Shown here: positions 8,141 to 14,181 of the stretch, one piece after another | Numbering within the stretch: position 1 is the first letter of the stretch | Layout: the number at the start of each line of letters is the position of its first letter | Assembly (NCBI GenBank): GCA_029861485.1 | Contig: JAOTZF010000013.1 | Location: forward strand, 1-14,181 | Reading direction: 5' to 3' | DNA: 14,181 bases | Source of the DNA: Thermoleophilia bacterium | GTDB lineage: Bacteria > Actinomycetota > Thermoleophilia > Miltoncostaeales > Miltoncostaeaceae | The notes under the pieces: model-generated | The model's database searches: none | Told to the model about the DNA's origin: nothing | Seen by the model: only the letters and a program-made list of their open reading frames with translations | Position numbers and translations under genes: made by a program

Positions 8141-8151
8141 GGCATGCTCCT
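8141..8151 (-). promoter_or_regulatory. leuA ribosome-binding site inside an inverted repeat
   Basis: On the minus strand AGGAGCATGCC precedes the leuA GTG; AGGAG (8147-8151) is the Shine-Dalgarno. This 11-base segment is complementary at 10 positions to GGCCTGCTCCT in the leader ORF (8225-8235), with one C/U mismatch. It also sits in a local GGCA/TGCC stem (arms 8141-8144 and 8151-8154). Pairing either way would hide the site. The role is inferred from complementarity. Confidence 0.6.
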
Positions 8152-8202
8152 GCCTACTCGTCTCTTCGAGGTCCGATGCCCATCGCCTGGGCGTTGGATG
8201 TC

Positions 8203-8230
8203 GCTCAAGTCCCCCTACCGGGGGAGGAGC
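8203..8230 (-). promoter_or_regulatory. Hairpin over the leader-peptide stop codon
   Basis: TCCCCC and GGGGGA (8220-8225 and 8210-8215, read on the minus strand) form a 6-bp stem with a GGTA loop that contains part of the TAG stop codon. It can be extended by GCTC (8227-8230) and GAGC (8203-8206) across a small internal loop. The outer arm uses the same leader bases that could pair with the leuA ribosome-binding site, so the two structures compete. A second, smaller hairpin (GCCCA/TGGGC, 8178-8192) lies between it and leuA. No U-run follows, which favours translational over Rho-independent control. Confidence 0.5.
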
Positions 8231-8295
8231 AGGCCAAGAAGCGCACGACGGCCGAGGCGCGCGACGAAATCGATCTGCGTGGCCGTCGAGGTCAT
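8215..8295 (-). CDS. leuA leader peptide (candidate leucine attenuator)
   Basis: A 26-residue ORF from ATG (8295-8293) to TAG (8217-8215), 74 bases upstream of leuA on the same strand. It begins MTSTATQIDF and ends ALLGLLLPR; six of 26 residues are leucine, five of them within six codons (19-24: CTT CTT GGC CTG CTC CTC). The tandem CTT is unusual in this GC-rich DNA, where CTC and CTG dominate, and would favour stalling when charged leucyl-tRNA is short. GAGG sits about four bases upstream of the ATG, and a TATTCT -10 lies so close that the message may be almost leaderless. Leucine-rich leader peptides upstream of leuA are an established control device in proteobacteria and have been predicted in some actinobacteria. 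Here the case rests on position, codon content and adjacent RNA pairing; no expression data. Confidence 0.75.
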   Translation of the reverse strand: MTSTATQIDFVARLGRRALLGLLLPR

Positions 8296-8303
8296 TGCGC
8301 CTC

Positions 8304-8333
8304 AGAATACAGAGGACGATCCGACCGACTCAA
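8304..8333 (-). promoter_or_regulatory. Candidate promoter of the leucine operon
   Basis: On the minus strand TTGAGT (8333-8328) and TATTCT (8309-8304) are separated by 18 bases; each matches the sigma-70-type consensus at four of six positions, and TATTCT fits the actinobacterial TANNNT rule. Transcription would begin at about 8295-8298, at or just before the leader-peptide ATG at 8295. That distance is typical of leaderless actinobacterial transcripts. Confidence 0.5.
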
Positions 8334-8552
8334 GCCGCGCCGCGATACCGGTTCGCGACCGTGCGCCTCCCTGATCGTTCCCTGATCGACCCGGCCGGTC
8401 TGACGGCGTCCCCTCCGATGCCTCGACGGGAGCCGGTCGGCAAGTCCATGAGGCTTCCCTGCACAGAGCGCTCGGCCAGGAGTGATCCCCCTCCTGCGCC
8501 TAGGTGAGTTACGGGGTTCGGTTACTACCTTTTCCTCGATCCGGTATTGCCC
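8334..8552. other. Non-coding region between the leucine operon promoter and the GGDEF/HD-GYP gene
   Basis: No convincing gene here. It holds two exact copies of TCCCTGATCG (8368-8377 and 8379-8388) with an 11-base period, about one DNA turn, which could be a regulator site for either divergent gene. It also holds an inverted repeat CAGGAG/CTCCTG (8477-8482 and 8491-8496) with an 8-base loop, extendable by GGC/GCC past one bulged base. I see no clear -10/-35 pair for the plus-strand gene, although one must lie here. Confidence 0.4.
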
Positions 8553-10319
8553 ATGACCCTTCGCCGTGCCTCCAGGTCGATCTTTCGCCGCGCGCCCCTG
8601 CTCGCCGTGCTCGTCGTGTTGGCGGTCGGCGGCCTGATCGCGGGCGCCACCGACTCGCTTCACACGGCGGCGAACGCCGAGCGTGAGGTCAACCGCCAGC
8701 GCGAGATCCAGCAGACGCTCGGCTCGTTCGAATCGCAGGCGTGGGCGGCCGAGAGCATCAGCATCCGGGCCTACGCAGAGGGCGGCGCGCTGCCCGCCTC
8801 GGCTCTGATCAGCTTCCTCTCGCTGGCGACCGAAATCGAGGCATTCTTCACCACGGAGCTCGCGTCGAGTGATCCCCCTATTCACTCGCTGGCGCGGCAG
8901 AACCTGGATAACATCGAGGAAAGCCGCGAGGCGGTCGTGCGCCTGCGCGGCAGCTCGCCGAGCTCCTACAGCGAGCTGCTTCGCGGCAACCTCGACATCT
9001 CGACGCGCTTCTTCGGCGGCTTGAACGACCGCGCAGAGGTCAGCCAAGAGCGGGTGGAGGCGCTGCTCGCCGCACGGGGACGGGCCCAGACCAACGCGCT
9101 GATTTTTGGATCCGCGGCGCTCGTCCTGCTGTCGGCTCTGGCCGGCGTTAGCCTGATGCGCCTCATCCAGGTGCGTCGCCGACGCCTGGCGCGCCTGACC
9201 ACGCTTGCCGAGACCGATCCCCTGACCGGGCTCTCCAACCGGCGTGGCCTCGACAGAAACCTGAGCACCGCCTGGAAGGGCGCGCAGGCGGAGCGGCCGT
9301 TCACGGTCATGCTGCTGGACCTCGACGACTTCAAGGACGTCAACGACGCCTTCGGGCACCATGCGGGCGACGCCGTCCTGTCGGAGGCCGGCAAGAGGGT
9401 CATCTCTGCCCTCGAGGAGGACGAATGCGCCGGGCGATTCGGCGGAGACGAGTTCTTGGTCGTCCTGCCGGCCGAGGACGGTGTGGCCAGAGCGCGCGCC
9501 GAGCAGATCCTCGAGGACATCTCAGCCGAGCCGTTCGATACCGTCGGGACGATCACGGCATCGGCCGGCATCGCCTCGTACGAGTCCGGCGACAGCATCG
9601 AGGACGTCGTCGGCCGCGCCGACGTTGCCCTGTATCGGGCAAAGGAACGCCGGCAGCCCCATGCTGCCCAGATGCCCGAGGTGATGACCGTTCAAGTGCG
9701 CCACGGGCGCGAGAATCTCCGCGCCCTCGGTCGCATCGCGGCCCGGGTCGACGCTCAAGACCCTGGTGGTGCAGGTCACTCCGAGCGGGTGGCGAGCCAC
9801 GTTCGGCGCCTCGCCATCGCACGCGGCTGGGAGTGGACAGACGCCGAGCGGCTCGCAGAGGCCGCGCTCATTCACGATCTCGGCAAGGTCGCCGTCCCGG
9901 AGTCGCTGATCCTCAAGCCCGGGCGGCTCACGCCATACGAGGAAGACCGGATGCGGCAGCACCCGGCCATCGGCGCCCGGCTCGCGGCCGATGCGCTCGA
10001 CGAGGAGCAGCTGTTATGGATGCTCCACCACCACGAATGGTGGTCGGGCGACGGCTACCCGTACGGCCTCGTCAAGGACGACATTCCCGAGGGCGCCCGA
10101 CTGCTGGCGATCGCCGACGCGTGGGACGCCATGCGGTGCGAGCGGGCCTACGCCGCCGCGCTTGGAGCCGCTGAGGCCCTCGAGGAATGCCGGCGCGCCA
10201 GCGGAACCCAGCTCTGGCCGGTGGGAGTCCACCTGCTGGAGATCATGGTGCGTACGGACGAACTCGCCGCCGACGCGGTGCCGCGGGGGGATCTCTCCAT
10301 CGAGGTGGGTACGCCCTAG
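8553..10319 (+). CDS. Membrane-bound GGDEF + HD-GYP protein (cyclic-di-GMP synthesis and breakdown)
   Basis: 588 residues from the ATG at 8553; a TTG two codons earlier is a less likely start, and no strong Shine-Dalgarno is seen. One transmembrane helix near residues 13-35, an extracytoplasmic mostly helical sensor region to about 180, a second helix near 181-205, a basic stop-transfer (RRRRLARL), then a GGDEF domain from about 215 (TDPLTGLSNRRG at 221; intact GGDEF at 297-301). The inhibitory RxxD site expected just before GGDEF is absent (EDEC there). An HD-GYP phosphodiesterase domain follows: His441-Asp442 (IHDLGK), His470 (RQHPAIG), HHHE (492-495), GYP (501-503) and Asp522 (IADAWDAM); the usual WDG before GYP reads WSG. 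It should make c-di-GMP from GTP and hydrolyse it; which activity dominates cannot be told. It is convergent with serA, sharing a CTAG at the stops, and divergent from leuA. Confidence 0.93.
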   Translation: MTLRRASRSIFRRAPLLAVLVVLAVGGLIAGATDSLHTAANAEREVNRQREIQQTLGSFESQAWAAESISIRAYAEGGALPASALISFLSLATEIEAFFTTELASSDPPIHSLARQNLDNIEESREAVVRLRGSSPSSYSELLRGNLDISTRFFGGLNDRAEVSQERVEALLAARGRAQTNALIFGSAALVLLSALAGVSLMRLIQVRRRRLARLTTLAETDPLTGLSNRRGLDRNLSTAWKGAQAERPFTVMLLDLDDFKDVNDAFGHHAGDAVLSEAGKRVISALEEDECAGRFGGDEFLVVLPAEDGVARARAEQILEDISAEPFDTVGTITASAGIASYESGDSIEDVVGRADVALYRAKERRQPHAAQMPEVMTVQVRHGRENLRALGRIAARVDAQDPGGAGHSERVASHVRRLAIARGWEWTDAERLAEAALIHDLGKVAVPESLILKPGRLTPYEEDRMRQHPAIGARLAADALDEEQLLWMLHHHEWWSGDGYPYGLVKDDIPEGARLLAIADAWDAMRCERAYAAALGAAEALEECRRASGTQLWPVGVHLLEIMVRTDELAADAVPRGDLSIEVGTP

Positions 10320-11914
10320 TCCGCGTCGAGCGAGGCGAACCAGACCCGGTCGAAGCCATCGATCGCGGCGATCTGGTCGGCCACCTCGTCGGGTACGGCA
10401 GAGTCCACCGTAACCGCCATCACCGCGTGACCGGCCTGCTTGCTGCGCGAGACGGCCATCGAGGCGATGTTGATGTTGGCCGCGCCGAGGATCGAACCGA
10501 CCCGGCCGATCATCCCCGGCACGTCGAGGTAGCGGAAGAGCCCGACGTATCGCGCGAGCTCGATCTCGATTTCCTGCCCAAACGCCTCCACGAGGCGCGG
10601 TCGGGATGTCGTGCCCACCGTCGTGCCGGCGAGGCTCACCTCGCCGGCGCTCAGCTCCAGGCGGTTCGTGTAGTCGCGGGCCTTCGACGAGCTCATCTCG
10701 GTCCACTCGATGCCCCGCGCCTCCGCGAGCGCGGGAGCGTTGACGATGTTGACCGGCTCATCGCAATGACCGTGGAGGAGCCCCGCGAGCACGGCGTTGG
10801 TCAATAGCCGGGTGTCGCTCCCGGCGAGCCCGCCTTCGTAGCTGATGGCAAGTGACGAGGGAGCCCCATCGCCCACCCGTGCCAACAGCTGACCCATCTG
10901 CCGGGCGAGGGGCAAGAACGGGCCCAGCACCTCGAGCGCCTCGCCGCTGACGGCGGGGATGTTGACCGCCCCGGTGACGACCCCGCCCGTGAGCGCCGCC
11001 GCGACCTGCTCGGCCACGACTACGCCAGCCCTGTCCTGGGCCTCCTCGGTTGACGCACCGAGGTGCGGGGTCACGACGACCCCCGGTAGGCCGAACAGCG
11101 GGCTCTCGGTCGTCGGCTCCTCGGGGAAGACGTCCACCGCGGCGCCGGCGATCTCTCCGGCCTTCAGGGCATCGACCAGTGCAGCTTGGTCGACGACGTC
11201 CCCGCGTGCGGCGTTGATGAGCCTGGCGGTGGGCTTCATCGCCGCGAAGGCCTCGGCTCCCACGAATCCGCGCGTCTCCGCCGTCGAGGCCAGATGCAGC
11301 GAAACGAAGTCGGACGCCTCGTACACGCCCTCCGGCGCCGCGGCACGCTCCACCCCGAGCTCCCGGAAGCGGGCGTCGCCGGCAAACGGGTCGAACGCGA
11401 TCACGTTCATCCCGAGCCCTTTCGCCCGCTCGGCGACCAGCTGGCCGATGCGCCCGAAGCCCAGGATCCCGAGCGTCTTACCTGTGACCTCGATGCCGCC
11501 ATACTTCTTGCGATCCCAGCGACCCGCCAGCAGCGCTCCATGCGCCTGGGGAATGTTCCGGGCCTGCGAGAGGAGCAAGGCCACTGCGTGCTCTGCGGCA
11601 GAGAGTGAGTTCGACCCGGGCGCGTTGCACACGATGATGCCGCGGCGCGTCGCCTCGTCGACGTCGATGTTGTCGACGCCCGTTCCCGCGCGCCCGATCA
11701 CCCTGAGACGGGTGGCCGCGTCGAGCAGCTCTCCGCGAACCTCGGTGGCACTGCGCACGATGATGGCGTCGTACTCGCCAATCTTCTGCAGCAGCTCGTC
11801 CACGCTCCAGTCGAGTCCGAGATCGACATCGAAGCGCTCGCGCAGCAGCGCCACACCAGCCTCGGAAATCGGCTCGCAGATAAGGACCCGCGCGCCGGGA
11901 GCGACGGTCGTCAT
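10316..11914 (-). CDS. serA: D-3-phosphoglycerate dehydrogenase, long form with ACT domain
   Basis: 532 residues. It oxidises 3-phosphoglycerate to 3-phosphohydroxypyruvate with NAD+, the first step of serine synthesis. Seen: the substrate-domain stretch GRAGTGVDNIDV, the NAD-binding loop GFGRIG (152-157), INAARGDVVD with the catalytic-region Arg, and the active-site His284 in PHLGAST. The length fits the long actinobacterial type, with an extra intervening domain (about 320-455) followed by a C-terminal ACT domain (DVPGMIGRVGSILGAANINI region), which in such enzymes binds serine for feedback inhibition. The ATG at 11914 follows a GAGGG that lies in a perfect inverted repeat (11915-11929). 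The TAG stop overlaps that of the convergent GGDEF/HD-GYP gene. Confidence 0.97.
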   Translation of the reverse strand: MTTVAPGARVLICEPISEAGVALLRERFDVDLGLDWSVDELLQKIGEYDAIIVRSATEVRGELLDAATRLRVIGRAGTGVDNIDVDEATRRGIIVCNAPGSNSLSAAEHAVALLLSQARNIPQAHGALLAGRWDRKKYGGIEVTGKTLGILGFGRIGQLVAERAKGLGMNVIAFDPFAGDARFRELGVERAAAPEGVYEASDFVSLHLASTAETRGFVGAEAFAAMKPTARLINAARGDVVDQAALVDALKAGEIAGAAVDVFPEEPTTESPLFGLPGVVVTPHLGASTEEAQDRAGVVVAEQVAAALTGGVVTGAVNIPAVSGEALEVLGPFLPLARQMGQLLARVGDGAPSSLAISYEGGLAGSDTRLLTNAVLAGLLHGHCDEPVNIVNAPALAEARGIEWTEMSSSKARDYTNRLELSAGEVSLAGTTVGTTSRPRLVEAFGQEIEIELARYVGLFRYLDVPGMIGRVGSILGAANINIASMAVSRSKQAGHAVMAVTVDSAVPDEVADQIAAIDGFDRVWFASLDAD

Positions 11915-11929
11915 GGGCCCTCTGGGCCC
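11915..11929 (-). promoter_or_regulatory. Inverted repeat enclosing the serA ribosome-binding site
   Basis: The 15 bases before the serA ATG are GGGCCC, AGA, GGGCCC on the minus strand: two copies of a 6-bp palindrome that can pair as a hairpin, although the 3-base loop would force some fraying. The purine run AGAGGG is the only plausible Shine-Dalgarno, so a folded message would partly hide it. Possible translational damping; inference only. Confidence 0.35.
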
Positions 11930-12146
11930 AGGCTCGCTGTCCGGTCGGTCGCGGGTCTCGTACTCAGGGCAAGTCCTCGAGCGTCGTGGGTCGCGTGAGT
12001 CGTAGGCTCAACCGCAGGCGGAAGGCCCCGCTGCATGGTCCGTGGCGGCCATCTCCGGACCGGCATGGCGCCACGTGCTGTAGCTAGCGCGACTCTACCA
12101 ACGCGCCTCACTGCGGGACGGGTGTCAAAGCCCCTGGGGGTGGGAG

Positions 12147-12812
12147 CTACTGAGACGTGCTCGGAATCCGCCGCGTGCGGCGGCCGTCCCGCAGCTGTCT
12201 GCTCTTCGCCGATGGCACGGCGCGGGCGGCGATTGGAGTGAATCGAAGGCTCTCCAGGATGCCCGTGACCTGGCGGCGTGTGTCCTCGCTCGCGGACTTG
12301 CCGATGGCCACCTGCAGATAGAAGGATCGGCCCTCGTCCCGGAACGGGGTCCACCACGATTGAATGCCTCCGTTCTCCGAGCACGCCGCCCCGACATCGG
12401 CGTCGCGCGCCTCGAGCTCGAAGTCATCGGGCCGTCTCGGGAAGATCTCGGCGCCCGGCGGTGCATCGGAGGGGAGCTCTCGCTCTTGCACGCTGATGAA
12501 GGCGTCGAGCTCGGTCATGTCATCGAGCGCATTGCCCGCCATCTGGGCGCATTGCTCAGAGCCCGGGCGCAGACCATGGGTGCCGAGACTGAGCAGCTCG
12601 CGCGGTTCCGTGAGGTTTGGCGTCAGCGTGGTCGTCGAGCGGTTCCAGTCCTCCGGATACAGCACCGCGAGACCCTGATCGGGATCCTCGTGCCGCAGCC
12701 AGCCACCCTCATCCGCGGCGGCGTCGCCACCGCATCCTGCCACCGCGAGCGTGCTCGCGGCCATAGCCAGCGCGGCCACTGCCGTTAGTGAGTGTCGGTG
12801 AGCGTTCTGCAC
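12147..12812 (-). CDS. Predicted lipoprotein of unknown function
   Basis: 221 residues from GTG (12812-12810). The N-terminus is a lipoprotein signal peptide: a short basic start, hydrophobic AVAALAMAASTLAVAG, then a lipobox ending at Cys27 (VAGC), so the mature protein should be lipid-anchored on the outer face of the membrane. The mature part opens with an acidic Gly/Ala/Asp linker, then a globular domain beginning GLAVLYPEDWNRS and closing GILESLRF, a pattern that vaguely recalls PsbP/Mog1-like folds. Two cysteines (EQCAQM, GAACSEN) may pair. After the expected domain end there is a very basic 25-30 residue tail (RQLRDGRRTRRI), which may be read-through past an ancestral stop. No good Shine-Dalgarno is visible; an in-frame GTG at codon 12 is an alternative start. 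It lies upstream of serA on the same strand, 232 bases away, probably a separate transcript. Confidence 0.75.
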   Translation of the reverse strand: MQNAHRHSLTAVAALAMAASTLAVAGCGGDAAADEGGWLRHEDPDQGLAVLYPEDWNRSTTTLTPNLTEPRELLSLGTHGLRPGSEQCAQMAGNALDDMTELDAFISVQERELPSDAPPGAEIFPRRPDDFELEARDADVGAACSENGGIQSWWTPFRDEGRSFYLQVAIGKSASEDTRRQVTGILESLRFTPIAARAVPSAKSRQLRDGRRTRRIPSTSQ

Positions 12813-12955
12813 GATCAGGGAGCGGCGAGGGTATCTGAGTACCCCGCGCGGGCGCTCCTAGTCAGTCGGGTGGTCCCCATGTGACATCCGTACTCAGCAG
12901 ATCCCCCTGTTGGGACCCACGCCGATTGCGAACCCGGATGATGAATCAACGCTAG
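12813..12955. other. Intergenic stretch between the lipoprotein gene and the acetyltransferase remnant
   Basis: No supportable gene. Several stops interrupt the plus-strand frame of the acetyltransferase remnant here, the last a TAG at 12953-12955. The promoter of the lipoprotein gene should lie here; a TACCCT -10-like hexamer (minus strand, near 12832) is the only candidate and is weak. Confidence 0.3.
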
Positions 12956-13986
12956 CTGGGTGGTCAAGCTGGCCGAAATCTGTCCGTTCTCCGGCGTCGT
13001 CGACGACTCGCTGAGCTGGACGCCGTCGCCCGGCTCGAGCTGGAGGCGGTTCGCCACCGCGACCCGAGCCTGCCGCCGCCACCTCACATCGAGCTCGTGT
13101 CCGAGCTCGCCACGCCCCGGAAGCGGATGAGCACTCAGCGCCCGGTCGCATGGGACGCCGAAGGTGTCGCGCTCGGCTTCTCGGAGCTCGACCGCTCGTT
13201 GTATCGAGGTGATCGGCAGCCCGCCGAATGCGATCTGTACGTACGCCCCCAGGCCCGGCGCAGGGGGCTTGGCAGCTCCCTGGCAGCGCGGATGCTTCAA
13301 GCGGCCGAGGCGGCGACTCAGGAGGTCGTCAGAGGAACCACGTATTGCGACGGCGGCGCGGCGTTCTGCGAACGCCTCGGCGCTACCTGCGCGCTCGAGA
13401 CCGCTCGGCTTCGTCTCCGGCCAGCAGATGCGACGGCGCAAGTTCTCGACGACTGGCAGGACGGCCCCGAGGGGTGCTCATCTCGTGGAGCGGCCGCTGC
13501 CCGGACCGGCTCCTCGAATCCTTCGCCCGAGCGTACGAGGCAGAGAAGCACTGGCCGCTCGCGGACGAGGTTGCCCACCGCCGCGCCATCAGCCCTCAGC
13601 GCGTCCGAGACATCGAGGCCGAGGCCGACGCACGCAGGCGCACTCTGCACACGGTGGCGGCGGTCCACCGGTCCACCGGAGACGTCGTGGTTTCACGGAT
13701 CTCCAGATCAGCGCATTCCGGCCGCGCGTCGCCTACCAGGGCTTGACCGCGGTACGGCCCGCGCCCCGCCGGCGAGGGATCGCGGTGGGTCCCGGCGACC
13801 ATGACCCGGGCGCTGCTCGCCGAGTGGTGCGACGTCGAGGTCGCATGCGCTCAGGCGGCGGAGCGGAACGCCCCCATGAGCGCGAGCGACGAGGCCCTCG
13901 GATTCACGGTCGTGCAGCGGGGCCGTCGGTATCATGGAGACGTCGGCCTGCTCAGAACCCGGCTCAATCTGGGCTCCGCAATGTGA
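12956..13986 (+). pseudogene. Tandem-GNAT N-acetyltransferase, broken by at least three frameshifts
   Basis: The plus strand codes for two GNAT acetyltransferase modules in series, but in changing frames. Frame A (about 13007-13472) gives the first module: AELDAVARLELEAVRHRDPS, VALGFSELD and the acetyl-CoA loop YVRPQARRRGLGSSLAA. Sense then continues in a second frame from 13474 (VLISWSGRCPDRLLESFARA to TVAAVHRSTGDVVV, about 13690), in a third from 13692 (FTDLQISAFRPRVAYQGLTA, RRRGIAVG, to about 13797), and again in the second from 13801 (MTRALLAEW, ERNAPMSASDEALGFTVVQ) to the TGA at 13984-13986. The joined product resembles actinobacterial two-module GNAT proteins of about 330-400 residues. 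Frame A has no ATG, GTG or TTG before 13097, so the true N-terminus is also lost or shifted. Decayed gene, or clustered sequence errors; the substrate is unknown. Confidence 0.75.
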
Positions 13987-14031
13987 GGCCGCGTTGCCGG
14001 CGTCCTGGCTTCTTGATAGCCCTTTCGCCCG

Positions 14032-14181
14032 ATGGCTGCTCCGCGATCTCCGATTCAGCACGGATTCTCACCGCTCGCAGCCTTTGCGCTCGTCTGCCTC
14101 GGGGGTGCACTCGGGTTTGCCACGGCGCACACCGTGAGCGACCTCTTCGGTACCGGTGCCAGCCAGGGCCCTCCCCTCCTG
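14032..14181 (+). CDS. Start of a small membrane or secreted protein, cut by the window end
   Basis: An ATG at 14032 opens a frame that runs to the window edge (50 codons, no stop). It begins MAAPRSPIQHGFS, then has a hydrophobic stretch of about 20 residues (PLAAFALVCLGGALGFATA) that could be a signal peptide or a membrane anchor, followed by HTVSDLFGTGAS. No clear Shine-Dalgarno is seen. It follows the acetyltransferase remnant by 45 bases on the same strand. The product cannot be named from this part. Confidence 0.45.
   Translation, partial: MAAPRSPIQHGFSPLAAFALVCLGGALGFATAHTVSDLFGTGASQGPPLL

Noticed and set aside
8477..8500. Riboswitch (for example for c-di-GMP) ahead of the GGDEF/HD-GYP gene
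   Set aside because: There is a simple hairpin (CAGGAG/CTCCTG), but none of the conserved GEMM core sequence.
8292..9362. 356-codon minus-strand frame
   Set aside because: Antisense shadow of the GGDEF/HD-GYP gene; no motifs of its own.
12092..12128. Perfect TTGACA (minus strand, 12128-12123) and TAGAGT (12097-12092) as a serA promoter
   Set aside because: The spacer is 25 bases, too long for a sigma-70-type promoter; either element alone may be chance.
12815..13441. 208-codon minus-strand frame
   Set aside because: Shadow of the acetyltransferase remnant; the plus strand has the recognisable GNAT motifs.
1..14181. tRNA, rRNA, CRISPR, insertion sequence or prophage signs
   Set aside because: No tRNA-like T-arm outside genes, no regularly spaced repeats, and no transposase or integrase motifs were found.

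Overview
The window is GC-rich throughout (around two thirds GC by eye), with GTG starts, GC-ending codons, tight coupled operons, a long-form SerA and lipobox proteins. This fits a high-GC actinobacterium. A deep-branching lineage such as Thermoleophilia/Solirubrobacterales is my guess from style and gene content, not something the sequence proves. All strongly recognised genes are chromosomal housekeeping genes, with accessory genes at both ends. I see no insertion sequences, tRNAs, rRNAs or CRISPR arrays.

Layout. (1) 158-2941 (+): a 927-residue membrane protein in which a serine-hydrolase (alpha/beta-hydrolase) fold appears to be split by eight transmembrane segments. It is followed by a cluster of palindromes and a small secreted protein (3024-3503, +). 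(2) 3513-8140 (-): a leucine operon in the order leuA, leuC, leuD, then a zinc-free MDR-type oxidoreductase, with stop/start overlaps or very short gaps. leuB is not in the window. (3) 8141-8333 (-): the leuA leader region. It contains a 26-codon peptide ORF rich in leucine codons (ALLGLLLPR end), a hairpin over its stop codon, and a segment whose leucine codons are complementary (10 of 11) to the leuA ribosome-binding site. (4) 8553-10319 (+): a membrane-bound GGDEF + HD-GYP cyclic-di-GMP enzyme, whose stop codon shares a CTAG with the stop of the convergent gene. (5) 10316-11914 (-): serA, long form with C-terminal ACT domain. (6) 12147-12812 (-): a lipoprotein of unknown function. (7) about 12956-13986 (+): a tandem-GNAT acetyltransferase broken by several frameshifts. 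(8) 14032 to the window end (+): the start of a small hydrophobic/secreted protein.

How the parts work together. leuA, leuC and leuD supply three of the four leucine-specific proteins (isopropylmalate synthase and both isomerase subunits). The leader looks like a leucine-sensing attenuator in which the sensing codons may themselves mask the leuA ribosome-binding site. serA starts serine synthesis from 3-phosphoglycerate. The c-di-GMP protein sits between the two amino-acid loci and need not be functionally linked to them. The most interesting items are the leuA leader, the split membrane hydrolase and the decayed acetyltransferase.
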